A DNA stretch of 64,000 bases from Shewanella cyperi (lineage in GTDB: Bacteria > Pseudomonadota > Gammaproteobacteria > Enterobacterales > Shewanellaceae). Positions 46,248 to 55,733 of the stretch are shown one piece after another. Under the pieces are notes generated by a model, which ran no database searches, was not told the DNA's origin, and saw only the letters and a list, made by a program, of their open reading frames with translations. The position numbers and the translations under genes are program-made. The first letter of the stretch is position 1. Every line of letters starts with the position of its first letter. The stretch spans positions 2,561,501 to 2,625,500 of the forward strand of contig NZ_CP071501.1 of the NCBI RefSeq assembly GCF_017354985.1. Reading direction: 5' to 3'.

Positions 46248-47690
46248 TCATGACGGCGAGTCTTCCATGGCCCACAGCGCCAACGTCAGGTAGCTGCCCC
46301 AGGGGGCCACCTGTTTGGCCAGGGCATCCGTGTCTATGGCCTCCCCCTGGCGATGCGACACGGCCTGCAGGCGTTTACGCACCACAAGATCGCCCACCAG
46401 CAACACATTGGGATCGCCCTCGCCGCGCATTCTGGCGTAATTGACGGTCCAGGGGCCTATGCCCTTGATGGCCAGCATGGCATCGGCGCCCATATCGGGT
46501 TCCGCGTCCAACTTGGCCCCCAGGGCCCGCAGCGCCTCCTTGCGACTGCCGGGCATCCGCAGCTCATCCAGGGTGGCTTGCGCCAGGGCGCCGGCTGCCG
46601 GGAAAAACCACAGTTCACGCCCGGCCACGGTACACCTCTCGCCGCATTCCCGAACCAGCTTGCCCAGCAATTGGGTGGCCTGTTTGACACTGACCTGTTG
46701 CCCCAATATGGCGCGGCAGGCCGCCTCAAACATGCTGCCGGCCCCCGGCAGACGCGGCAGCGCCTTGCCTTCGGTGACCAGCCCAAGCGGCAGGCAACGG
46801 GCGACGCTGTCCATATCGGCGTCGAGATCCAGGATACGGCGAATGGCCATGACAAAGGGGCGCAGCTGACTCATATCGCTGCCATCGGCAAGGCCGATAC
46901 GTACCCTGAATCTGTGCTGCTCGGGCTCATGGCAGGCCTCAAACCAAGCCAACAGGCCGTTGAGTCTCAGGGTTCGCCCGTAACAGGGTTCGCCTTCCTG
47001 ACTGGTGAACCACTCCATGCCATCGACCGCCCGCAGCCGGAAAAATGCCAGCATGGCCTGCGCATCATAGGGCGGGCGGTAGTTGAGCAAGAGGCAGGTC
47101 TGTGCCTGCACACTGCGTTTCTGCCTCAGCTGACTCGGTGTCAGTTGCAGGGTGTCACGGAATACTTCGTTAAAGCGCCGCAGACTGCCAAAACCGGCGG
47201 CCATGGCCACGTCTGTGATTTTCATGTCCGTTTGATGCAACAGCTGCTTGGCAAACAGCAGCCGTTGGTAATCCGCGTATTGCTTTGGCGACAGCCCCAG
47301 TTGCTCCTGAAACAGGCGCCGTAAATAGCGACTGCTGATCCCAAGCCGCTCAGCCAGATGTTCCATGGCCTGGTTGTCGCCGCTGTCATTGAGCAGCCCC
47401 TGGTCAATCAACTTCAGCGCCCGCTCCAGCGTGGTGCCCGTGCCCTTCCAGGCAAAGGAGCCCGGAGCCGACTCGGGACGGCACCTCAGGCAAGGACGCA
47501 GCCCCGCATGGGCCGCGGCCTGGGCACTGGCAAAATAACGCACGTTTTCTTCCTTGGGGGCTACGGCCGGACACACGGGGCGGCAATAAATGCCCGTTGT
47601 CAGCACCCCGACAAAGAACAGGCCGTCAAAGCGGGCATCGCGACTGAGTCTGGCTTCGCGGCAAGCCTGGGGCGTAGGTAAGTTGGACAT
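46248..47690 (-). CDS. Ada-type methyl-sensing AraC regulator fused to AlkA DNA glycosylase
   Basis: A 480-residue fusion. The N-terminus is the Ada zinc domain (TTGIYCRPVCPA and RPCLRCRPE, four Cys), which senses methyl phosphotriesters. The AraC helix-turn-helix pair follows (LGISSRYLRRLFQEQLG and DVAMAAGFGSLRRFNEVF). The C-terminal 280 residues are AlkA, with the HhH segment GIGPWTVNYARMRG and downstream Asp. It would both activate the alkylation response and excise damaged bases. The start at 47690 with GAGG upstream is used. It is divergent from the ABC transporter gene. Confidence 0.9.
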   Translation of the reverse strand: MSNLPTPQACREARLSRDARFDGLFFVGVLTTGIYCRPVCPAVAPKEENVRYFASAQAAAHAGLRPCLRCRPESAPGSFAWKGTGTTLERALKLIDQGLLNDSGDNQAMEHLAERLGISSRYLRRLFQEQLGLSPKQYADYQRLLFAKQLLHQTDMKITDVAMAAGFGSLRRFNEVFRDTLQLTPSQLRQKRSVQAQTCLLLNYRPPYDAQAMLAFFRLRAVDGMEWFTSQEGEPCYGRTLRLNGLLAWFEACHEPEQHRFRVRIGLADGSDMSQLRPFVMAIRRILDLDADMDSVARCLPLGLVTEGKALPRLPGAGSMFEAACRAILGQQVSVKQATQLLGKLVRECGERCTVAGRELWFFPAAGALAQATLDELRMPGSRKEALRALGAKLDAEPDMGADAMLAIKGIGPWTVNYARMRGEGDPNVLLVGDLVVRKRLQAVSHRQGEAIDTDALAKQVAPWGSYLTLALWAMEDSPS

Positions 47691-47860
47691 GGCAATCAGC
47701 CTCAATGGCGGTCTGGCTTGGATTTCTGTAACCAGAGTAACCAAAACCGCTGGCCCCCACCAGCGATAATCGGAACCGAACCGAAAGCACAGGTGCACAT
47801 GAGGCATCCGGATTGAAAAGCGGATATGCTAAGCACTGGTTGGATAATGAAGAACATAAA

Positions 47861-49699
47861 ATGGATAAACTTTTTTCCCGCTTCGAGCGCTGGACCAATC
47901 CGCTGCCGGCCGACGAGGCCACGCAGCCGCCCCGCGGCCTTTATGCCTTTTGCCGCCATTACACCCGCGGCTTTGAGCTGCAGTTAATTATCATGTCGGT
48001 GCTCACCGCCATGCTGGCCATGCTGGAAGTGTCGCTGTTTGGTTTTATGGGGCAGCTGGTGGATTGGCTGGTGGACAAGGATCCCAGCACCCTGTTCGCC
48101 GAGGAAGGCAGTACCCTGCTGTGGATGACGCTGTTGCTGCTGGTCGCCATTCCAGTACTGGTATTACTGCATGCGTTAATTGTCTATCAGAGCCTGCTCG
48201 GCAACTACCCCATGGCCATACGTTGGCTCGCCCACAGATATTTACTGCGCCAGAGCGTATCTTTCTATCACAATGATTTTGCTGGTCGCATTGCCACCAA
48301 AGTCATGCAGACGGCGCTCGCCGTACGGGAAACCGTCATGAAACTGCTGGACGTGCTGGTCTACATACTGGTGTATTTCTCCACCATGGTGGTGATGATA
48401 GCCAAGGCCGATCTGCGCCTGGTGCTGCCCATGTTGCTGTGGCTATGCTGCTATATCGGTCTGCAATGGTATTTCGTTCCCAGACTCAAGCGTGTTGCCA
48501 CTGAGCAGGCCGACGCCCGCTCCACCATGACAGGCCGCATTGTCGACAGCTACACCAATATCACCACGGTTAAACTGTTCGCCCATACCCAGAGAGAAGC
48601 AGATTATGCCCAATCCTCCATGGAGGGCTTTTTGCAGACTGTGTACCGGCAGATGCGCCTGGTGACCGGCATCAACGTCAGCGTGCAGATCCTAAACTAC
48701 CTGCTGGTTTTTTGCGTCGCCGCCATGTCCATTTGGCTGTGGAGCGAGAGTGCCATCACCATAGGCGCCATCGCCATTGCCGTCAGCTTGGCGCTGCGAC
48801 TCAACGGCATGTCCCAGTGGATCATGTGGGAAGTCAGCTCGCTGTTTGAAAATATAGGCACAGTGGCCGATGGCATGAATACCCTGTCGAAGCCAACCCA
48901 GATCCAAGATGCGCCGGATGCACCGCCGCTGACCGTCAATCACGGCCAGATAGACATACGTAATGTCAGCTTTCACTATGGCGAATCACACGGCGTCATA
49001 GAGGGACTGGATTTATCCATCGCCGCCGGCGAAAAGGTCGGCTTGGTGGGCCGCTCCGGCGCCGGCAAGTCAACCCTGGTGAATCTGCTGATGCGCTTCC
49101 ACGATGTGGAGCGCGGTGACATCTGCATCGATGGCCAAAATATCACCCAGGTCAATCAGGATTCACTGCGGGCCCACATAGGCATGGTGACCCAGGATAC
49201 CTCGTTGCTGCATCGTTCCATTCGGGAGAACATTCTTTATGGTCGTCCCGATGCCACTGAAGAAGAATTGCTGCAGGCGATCCGCAAGGCCCAGGCAGCA
49301 GACTTTATTGCCGAGTTGTCCGATCCCGATGGTCATCAGGGACTGGACGCCAAGGTGGGAGAGCGCGGGGTCAAACTCTCGGGCGGCCAAAGGCAACGTA
49401 TTGCCATCGCCAGGGTGCTGCTCAAGGATGCGCCGATATTGATCCTGGACGAGGCCACCTCGGCACTGGATTCCGAAGTGGAAGCGGCCATCCAGGAAAG
49501 TCTGTATCAACTGATGGAAGGCAAGACTGTGATAGCCATTGCCCACCGCCTGTCGACCATAGCGGCCATGGATCGCCTGATAGTGCTCGATGAAGGCAGA
49601 ATTGTTGAACAGGGCAGCCACCAGCAACTGGTGAAAAGCGGCGGTATCTATGCCCAGCTTTGGGCACATCAGACTGGTGGCTTCCTCGGCGTAGAATGA
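47861..49699 (+). CDS. ABC transporter, fused membrane and ATPase domains
   Basis: A 612-residue half-transporter that would work as a homodimer. Six helices occupy residues 40-330, and the ATPase follows with Walker A (GRSGAGKST near 403), Q-loop, signature LSGGQRQR and Walker B ILILDEATSALD, plus the switch His in IAIAHRLST. Such proteins usually export lipids, peptides or drugs. The substrate is unknown. The ATG at 47861 is preferred over the TTG at 47813, although its ribosome site is poor (GAAGAAC). It stands alone before a hairpin and is divergent from ada-alkA. Confidence 0.9.
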   Translation: MDKLFSRFERWTNPLPADEATQPPRGLYAFCRHYTRGFELQLIIMSVLTAMLAMLEVSLFGFMGQLVDWLVDKDPSTLFAEEGSTLLWMTLLLLVAIPVLVLLHALIVYQSLLGNYPMAIRWLAHRYLLRQSVSFYHNDFAGRIATKVMQTALAVRETVMKLLDVLVYILVYFSTMVVMIAKADLRLVLPMLLWLCCYIGLQWYFVPRLKRVATEQADARSTMTGRIVDSYTNITTVKLFAHTQREADYAQSSMEGFLQTVYRQMRLVTGINVSVQILNYLLVFCVAAMSIWLWSESAITIGAIAIAVSLALRLNGMSQWIMWEVSSLFENIGTVADGMNTLSKPTQIQDAPDAPPLTVNHGQIDIRNVSFHYGESHGVIEGLDLSIAAGEKVGLVGRSGAGKSTLVNLLMRFHDVERGDICIDGQNITQVNQDSLRAHIGMVTQDTSLLHRSIRENILYGRPDATEEELLQAIRKAQAADFIAELSDPDGHQGLDAKVGERGVKLSGGQRQRIAIARVLLKDAPILILDEATSALDSEVEAAIQESLYQLMEGKTVIAIAHRLSTIAAMDRLIVLDEGRIVEQGSHQQLVKSGGIYAQLWAHQTGGFLGVE

Positions 49700-49712
49700 T
49701 CGCGATAACAGC

Positions 49713-49746
49713 GGCTTGCCGGTTCGCCGGCAGCCTCTTTGTTTTT
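49713..49746 (+). terminator. ABC transporter gene terminator
   Basis: The stem TGCCGG / CCGGCA with TTCG loop, extended by GGC/GCC after one mismatch, is followed by TCTTTGTTTTT. Confidence 0.75.
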
Positions 49747-49906
49747 CCGCTACCAAGACAAAGACACATGGCTTTGTAAGCCACGTCATTCAACACCATA
49801 AACGCACCAGTTCCCGGGCTCGAAGATAGCTGGCCGATGAGCTATGGCAGAACTTTTTTTGGCTTGATTTAATTAGCTGATTGGGAAAGAAAACATTGAA
49901 AACAAG

Positions 49907-49930
49907 AAAGCCACCCTAAGGTGGCTTTTT
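49907..49930. terminator. tRNA array terminator
   Basis: The stem GCCACC / GGTGGC with loop CTAA is flanked by T-runs on both sides, so it can stop transcripts in both directions. On the minus strand it lies 17 bases past the last tRNA-Ala of the array. Confidence 0.85.
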
Positions 49931-49946
49931 CTGCCTGAGCAGTATT

Positions 49947-50022
<76 letters not shown>

Positions 50023-50058
50023 GAAATCTTCGCTGAATGGCAAACATTTCAGAATTTG

Positions 50059-50134
50059 TGGCATCCCCTAGGGGATTCGAACCCCTGTTACCGCCGTGAA
50101 AGGGCGGTGTCCTAGGCCTCTAGACGAAGGGGAC
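50059..50134 (-). tRNA. tRNA-Glu (TTC)
   Basis: 76 bases with encoded CCA. The anticodon arm CCGCC-CTTTCAC-GGCGG gives TTC, with a normal D arm and T-loop TTCGAAT. The acceptor 5' GTCCCCT faces 3' AGGGGAT, so position 1:72 is a G:U wobble. Confidence 0.97.
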
Positions 50135-50170
50135 CCTGGACCTAAGTGTTTAGACTCGCTTAGAAGAGTG

Positions 50171-50246
50171 TGGCATCCCCTAGGGGATTCGAACCCCTGT
50201 TACCGCCGTGAAAGGGCGGTGTCCTAGGCCTCTAGACGAAGGGGAC
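50171..50246 (-). tRNA. tRNA-Glu (TTC)
   Basis: Identical in sequence to the copy at 50059, separated from it by 36 bases. Confidence 0.97.
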
Positions 50247-50285
50247 CCTGGACGAAACCTGTTTTGACTCCGGCTTCAAGGAGTG

Positions 50286-50376
50286 TGGCATCCCTGGGGG
50301 GGATTCGAACCACCGTTACCGCCGACTCTCTACCAGAGAAAGTGGGCGGTGTCCCAGGCCTCTAGACGTAGAGGAC
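50286..50376 (-). pseudogene. Glu tRNA-like unit with enlarged anticodon arm (copy A)
   Basis: 91 bases. D arm and CCA are kept, but the anticodon loop is replaced by a 7-bp hairpin (ACTTTCT / AGAGAGT with loop CTGGT) stacked on the CCGCC/GGCGG stem. The acceptor 5' strand is mutated (GTCCTCT) and no longer pairs well; the T-loop TTCGAAT is intact. It is unlikely to decode GAA or GAG. Confidence 0.75.
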
Positions 50377-50416
50377 CCTGAACGAAAACCTGTTTTGACT
50401 CCGGCTTAAAGGAGTG

Positions 50417-50506
50417 TGGCATCCCCGAGGGGATTCAAACCACTGTTACCGCCGACTCTCTACCAGAGAAAGTGGGCGGTGTCCCAGGCCTCTAGACGAA
50501 GGGGAC
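50417..50506 (-). pseudogene. Glu tRNA-like unit with enlarged anticodon arm (copy B)
   Basis: 90 bases, with the same inserted hairpin as copy A. The T-loop is TTTGAAT (C56 changed), the T-stem has a T:C mismatch, and the innermost acceptor pair is lost. Confidence 0.75.
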
Positions 50507-50545
50507 CCTGGACGAAACCTATTTTGACTCCGGTTTCAAGGAGTG

Positions 50546-50621
50546 TGGCATCCCCTAGGGGATTCGAACCCCTGTTACCGCCGTGAAAGGGCGGTGTCCT
50601 AGGCCTCTAGACGAAGGGGAC
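50546..50621 (-). tRNA. tRNA-Glu (TTC)
   Basis: Same 76-base gene as the copy at 50059. It follows a spacer differing by one base from the common one (GGTTTC for GGCTTC). Confidence 0.97.
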
Positions 50622-50660
50622 CCTGGACGAAACCTGTTTTGACTCCGGCTTCAAGGAGTG

Positions 50661-50736
50661 TGGCATCCCCTAGGGGATTCGAACCCCTGTTACCGCCGTG
50701 AAAGGGCGGTGTCCTAGGCCTCTAGACGAAGGGGAC
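50661..50736 (-). tRNA. tRNA-Glu (TTC)
   Basis: Same 76-base gene as the copy at 50059. Confidence 0.97.
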
Positions 50737-50775
50737 CCTGGACGAAACCTGTTTTGACTCCGGCTTCAAGGAGTG

Positions 50776-50865
50776 TGGCATCCCCGGGGGGATTCAAACC
50801 ACTGTTACCGCCGACTTTCTACCAGAGAAAGTTGGCGTTGTCCCAGGCCTCTAGACGAAGGGGAC
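50776..50865 (-). pseudogene. Glu tRNA-like unit with enlarged anticodon arm (copy C)
   Basis: 90 bases. Its inserted hairpin is fully Watson-Crick (ACTTTCT / AGAAAGT), whereas the other copies have one T:G pair there. The outer anticodon stem has lost its terminal pair (ACGCC against GGCGG). The T-loop is TTTGAAT. Confidence 0.75.
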
Positions 50866-50899
50866 CCTGGACTCACAGTTAAACTCTGTGAAGAGTATT

Positions 50900-50975
<76 letters not shown>

Positions 50976-51011
50976 GAAATCTTCGCTGAATGGCAAACAT
51001 TTCAGAATTTG

Positions 51012-51087
51012 TGGCATCCCCTAGGGGATTCGAACCCCTGTTACCGCCGTGAAAGGGCGGTGTCCTAGGCCTCTAGACGAAGGGGAC
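51012..51087 (-). tRNA. tRNA-Glu (TTC)
   Basis: Same 76-base gene as the copy at 50059. The Ala-Glu spacer beside it is the same as at 50023-50058. Confidence 0.97.
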
Positions 51088-51123
51088 CCTGGACCTAAGT
51101 GTTTAGACTCGCTTAGAAGAGTG

Positions 51124-51199
51124 TGGCATCCCCTAGGGGATTCGAACCCCTGTTACCGCCGTGAAAGGGCGGTGTCCTAGGCCTCTAGACGAAGGGGAC
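51124..51199 (-). tRNA. tRNA-Glu (TTC)
   Basis: Same 76-base gene as the copy at 50059. Together with the two units before it, it repeats the Ala-Glu-Glu block at 49947-50246. Confidence 0.97.
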
Positions 51200-51238
51200 C
51201 CTGGACGAAACCTGCTTTGACTCCGGCTTCAAGGAGTG

Positions 51239-51328
51239 TGGCATCCCCGGGGGGATTCAAACCACTGTTACCACCGACTCTCTACCAGAGAAAGTGGGCG
51301 GTGTCCCAGGCCTCTAGACGAAGGGGAC
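51239..51328 (-). pseudogene. Glu tRNA-like unit with enlarged anticodon arm (copy D)
   Basis: 90 bases, closest to copy B. The inserted hairpin matches copies A and B, and the outer stem carries a G:T pair (CCGCC against GGTGG). The T-loop is TTTGAAT. Confidence 0.75.
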
Positions 51329-51362
51329 CCTGGACTCACAGTTAAACTCTGTGAAGAGTATT

Positions 51363-51438
<76 letters not shown>

Positions 51439-51474
51439 GAAATCTTCGCTGAATGGCAAACATTTCAGAATTTG

Positions 51475-51550
51475 TGGCATCCCCTAGGGGATTCGAACCC
51501 CTGTTACCGCCGTGAAAGGGCGGTGTCCTAGGCCTCTAGACGAAGGGGAC
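51475..51550 (-). tRNA. tRNA-Glu (TTC)
   Basis: Same 76-base gene as the copy at 50059. It is the first Glu unit of the transcript. Confidence 0.97.
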
Positions 51551-51590
51551 CCTGGACGAAAACCGATTAAACTCAGGTCTCCAAGAGCAT

Positions 51591-51615
51591 TCAACCTACC
51601 GTCTAGGTAGGTTGA
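51591..51615 (-). other. Hairpin in the tRNA precursor
   Basis: A perfect 10-bp stem TCAACCTACC / GGTAGGTTGA with a 5-base loop lies between the first tRNA-Ala and first tRNA-Glu of the transcript. It has no U-tract, so it is more likely an RNA processing or spacing element than a terminator. Confidence 0.5.
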
Positions 51616-51632
51616 CCAAGGCAAAGATAACT

Positions 51633-51708
<76 letters not shown>

Positions 51709-51776
51709 AAGCTATCTCACCTCGCATTTGAGTGCGTTGCCAGCGTTAGCGGCCCCTTGTCTCAACTGCGAGGCGC

Positions 51777-51805
51777 ATTCTATGCAGCACACCCAAATGT
51801 GTCAA
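51777..51805 (-). promoter_or_regulatory. Strong sigma70 promoter of the tRNA array
   Basis: On the minus strand, TTGACA (51800-51805) and TAGAAT (51777-51782) are exactly 17 bases apart. A GC-rich discriminator (GCGCCTCGC) follows, the type that makes stable-RNA promoters sensitive to ppGpp. The -35 begins 8 bases after the gltX stop. Confidence 0.88.
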
Positions 51806-51813
51806 CGCCTTTT

Positions 51814-53223
51814 TTAGGCATTTATTCTATCTGCTACAAAATCAACCGCTTTGGAGATTCTTTGCTCAGAACGGGCCTTTCCAATCAATAACAAAGTGAG
51901 ATCCAACGCAGGCGATTGACCGGCACCTGTGACGGCCACACGCAGAGGCATTCCCACCTTGCCCATACCCACGTCCAGTTCGGTAGCCGTGGCCTCAATA
52001 GCCTGATGAATTGCTTCCTGGGTCCACTCAGGCAATGCCGCCAATTTCTGCTGTACCAGCTTCAATGGTTCCAGTGCCACGCCGCGCAAATGTTTCTTGG
52101 CTTGCTCGGCATCGAACTCTTCGAAATCTTCATAGAAGTAGCGGCTGGAAGCGGCCAGTTCCTTGAGGGTCTTGCTGCGTTCGGCCAGGGCCGATACCAC
52201 TTCAGCCAAGGCAGGACCATTACTTGTGTCTATACCCTGGTCCTTCATGTGCCACTCAAGGTGACTGGCCACGTAAACGGGATCCAGGCTCTTGATATAG
52301 TGCTGGTTCAGCCACAAGAGTTTTTCGGTGTTGAAAGCTGAGGCCGCCTTGTTAATATCATCCAGGCTGAAGTATTGCTTCATTTCCTCGATGGAGAACA
52401 CCTCCTGATCGCCATGGGACCAGCCCAGACGCACCAGGTAGTTCAGCAGCGCCTCAGGCAGGAAACCATCGTCCCGGTACTGCATCACACTTACGGCACC
52501 GTGACGCTTGGACAGCTTGGCGCCATCATCACCCAAAATCATTGAGACGTGGGCATACTCAGGGATAGGGGCACCCAGGGCCTTGAGAATATTGATCTGA
52601 CGGGGGGTGTTGTTGATATGGTCTTCACCGCGCACCACATGGGTAATATGCATATCCCAGTCATCCACCACCACACAGAAGTTATAGGTGGGGGTACCGT
52701 CGCTGCGGGAAATGATCAGATCGTCCAGCTCTTCGTTGGCAATCTCGATACGACCACGCACGTGGTCATCAAATACCACACTGCCCTCTTGCGGGTTCTT
52801 GAAGCGCACCACAAACGGCTCGTCGGTAGTGCGCGGAGCAGCATTGCGACAGCAGCCATCGTACTTCTGGCGTTCGCCCTTGGCGGCCTGCTCTTCACGC
52901 AGTGCTTCGATACGCTCGCGGGAGCAATAACATTTATAGGCGGTGCCTGCTTGCAGCATCTGGGCGATGATCTCGTTGTAACGATCAAAGCGCTTGGTTT
53001 GGTAGTAAGGGCCTTCATCCCAGTTCAGGTTCAGCCACTGCATACCTTCCAGAATGGCGTCACAGGCTTCCTGGGTAGAACGTTCAATATCGGTGTCTTC
53101 AATGCGCAGCACAAATTCGCCTTGATTGGCGCGGGCGTGGAGCCAGGAATAAAGCGCGGTACGGGCACCGCCCACATGCAGGAATCCTGTTGGGCTGGGA
53201 GCAAAGCGGGTTTTGATTGTCAT
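51814..53223 (-). CDS. gltX: Glutamyl-tRNA synthetase
   Basis: Charges tRNA-Glu with glutamate. The 469-residue class I synthetase has the HIGH-type motif [18 protein letters not shown] at residue 6. It also has the zinc-binding [15 protein letters not shown] with a later CC pair, and the KLSKRHG signature near 238. The helical anticodon-binding domain completes the protein. No terminator is seen between gltX and the tRNA array promoter, so its mRNA may run into the array. Its own tRNA-Glu substrate genes are thus directly downstream. Confidence 0.97.
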   Translation of the reverse strand: MTIKTRFAPSPTGFLHVGGARTALYSWLHARANQGEFVLRIEDTDIERSTQEACDAILEGMQWLNLNWDEGPYYQTKRFDRYNEIIAQMLQAGTAYKCYCSRERIEALREEQAAKGERQKYDGCCRNAAPRTTDEPFVVRFKNPQEGSVVFDDHVRGRIEIANEELDDLIISRSDGTPTYNFCVVVDDWDMHITHVVRGEDHINNTPRQINILKALGAPIPEYAHVSMILGDDGAKLSKRHGAVSVMQYRDDGFLPEALLNYLVRLGWSHGDQEVFSIEEMKQYFSLDDINKAASAFNTEKLLWLNQHYIKSLDPVYVASHLEWHMKDQGIDTSNGPALAEVVSALAERSKTLKELAASSRYFYEDFEEFDAEQAKKHLRGVALEPLKLVQQKLAALPEWTQEAIHQAIEATATELDVGMGKVGMPLRVAVTGAGQSPALDLTLLLIGKARSEQRISKAVDFVADRINA

Positions 53224-53504
53224 AAGCGGACATTAACCTATATAGAAGAAACGGCCCTTGAGCCGGACACAGATAAAAAGTGGCGGTATTCTACCAGCCA
53301 AATCAAGGATTGGAAAACCATCCACGCCAGTCAGCCCTTCCCGCCACCGGCACAGTCCCGGGAAAGTCTGATGTGCCCTGCCCCAAGACGCCATATTGGT
53401 CCCTCGCATTGGGCACCGCAAAACCCGCATCTACAGCGCCGTTTTTTAGTAAATCATCCCCCGCTGAACTATGCTTTGCCTTAGGTACAGCACAGGACAC
53501 GACC

Positions 53505-53732
53505 ATGGCACACGTCAGTCAATCAGCTTCGCTTACCAGTATCGCGGCCTATCTTAAACTGGCACACAATTACGATGAGCAAACCGCCCTCAGGGAAGCC
53601 CGGGAAGTCATGCACAATCTGGTCACCATGCGTCAGAAGGGATTTATTGATGGCTGGTACTTTGATGAACAGGGCCACCTGGAACTCCTGCCCAGCGATG
53701 CGGTACTGCGCCGTCTGGGTGCCTCCAAATAA
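53505..53732 (+). CDS. Hypothetical protein, 75 aa
   Basis: A small, soluble, mostly helical protein beginning MAHVSQSASLTSIAAYLK, followed by AHNYDEQTALREAREVMHNLV and DGWYFDEQGHLELLPSDAVLRRLG. The ATG at 53505 has AGGAC 9 bases upstream. There is no signal peptide, Cys pair or known motif. It diverges from gltX. I do not recognise it. Confidence 0.6.
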   Translation: MAHVSQSASLTSIAAYLKLAHNYDEQTALREAREVMHNLVTMRQKGFIDGWYFDEQGHLELLPSDAVLRRLGASK

Positions 53733-53765
53733 ATGGGTGGAAACCCACCCATACCCCACATTGGC

Positions 53766-53781
53766 GTGAGCGATATCTCAC
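53766..53781. promoter_or_regulatory. Inverted repeat upstream of dctP, possible activator site
   Basis: GTGAGCGATATCTCAC is a near-perfect palindrome about 95 bases before the proposed sigma54 promoter. That is a usual distance for an enhancer bound by DctD, which is encoded nearby. The match to a known DctD site was not established. Confidence 0.35.
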
Positions 53782-53853
53782 CCAAACCAGCCAGGTTCGT
53801 GACCCAGATCATATTCATAACACCCTGATGTTAAATGAGTTAACCAATTGTAA

Positions 53854-55002
<1,149 letters not shown>

Positions 55003-55009
55003 CGAAACC

Positions 55010-55035
55010 GTCCGGCCCCATACCCGGGGCCGGAC
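55010..55035 (+). other. GC-rich hairpin between dctP and dctQ
   Basis: A perfect 10-bp stem GTCCGGCCCC / GGGGCCGGAC with a 6-base loop and no T-run follows the dctP stop by 7 bases. Such stems commonly protect the upstream mRNA, so that more binding protein than membrane subunits is made. Confidence 0.55.
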
Positions 55036-55100
55036 ACGCGCAAGCGCACCAGGGATGGTTCCAAATGCCAGGAGGCTGTGGCTAAGTTGGGGAATACAAA

Positions 55101-55733
55101 GTGATATCTCGTATTTTGGGTTATTTTGAAGAAGGGTTTCTGAACCTGCTGATCACCCTCATGACCTTGTTGGTGTTCGGCGAAGTTATCGCCCGTTTTT
55201 TCTTCAATACCGGTTTCCTGTGGATTGAAGAGCTGACGCTGACCATCTGCGGCTGGTTTGTACTATTTGGAATGTCCTATGGCGTTAAAGTCGGGGCCCA
55301 CATTGGGGTGGACGCCTTTGTGCGCACCCTGTCACCCGGCCCCCGCAAGATAACCGCAGTAATTGCCGCCCTGGTGTGCCTGGTGTATTGCGGCATGTTT
55401 CTGGTGGGTAGCTGGGATTATCTGGGTCAGATGTACCAGATAGGCGTGCCCATGGAAGACATAGATTTTCCCCACTGGCTGATTGCCAAAATGGATCCCG
55501 ATTTTACCTGGGACACACTTCGAATCGACCCGGAAGACCCCGCTGTTCCACTGTGGATTTCCCAGAGCATTCTGCTGCTCGGTTTTTCCATGCTCACCTG
55601 GCGCTTTATCGAGCTGTTCATTGCCATACTGCGCAATCAATCCGTGGGATTCAGTTTCCACGATGAAGCCAAAGAAAGCATGCACCTGATTGACGCTGAT
55701 ACCGATAAGAAAGATAACGAGGCCCAGCCATGA
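55101..55733 (+). CDS. dctQ: TRAP transporter small membrane subunit
   Basis: A 210-residue four-helix protein that binds DctM to form the dicarboxylate pump. Helices lie near 12-30, 40-65, 85-110 and 160-180. The helix 2-4 region shows FGEVIARFFFNTGFLWIEEL and WFVLFGMSYGVKVGAHIGVD, typical of DctQ. The GTG start at 55101 has GGGGAA about 9 bases upstream. The stop overlaps the dctM start (ATGA). Confidence 0.92.
   Translation: MISRILGYFEEGFLNLLITLMTLLVFGEVIARFFFNTGFLWIEELTLTICGWFVLFGMSYGVKVGAHIGVDAFVRTLSPGPRKITAVIAALVCLVYCGMFLVGSWDYLGQMYQIGVPMEDIDFPHWLIAKMDPDFTWDTLRIDPEDPAVPLWISQSILLLGFSMLTWRFIELFIAILRNQSVGFSFHDEAKESMHLIDADTDKKDNEAQP

Noticed and set aside
50286..50376. The 14-base anticodon insert as a tRNA intron
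   Set aside because: Bacterial tRNA introns are self-splicing group I or II elements of hundreds of bases, and no bulge-helix-bulge structure is formed.
53280..53504. Longer upstream start for the 75-residue gene after gltX
   Set aside because: The extension has no conserved look or ribosome site and overlaps the gltX promoter region; the ATG at 53505 has AGGAC upstream.
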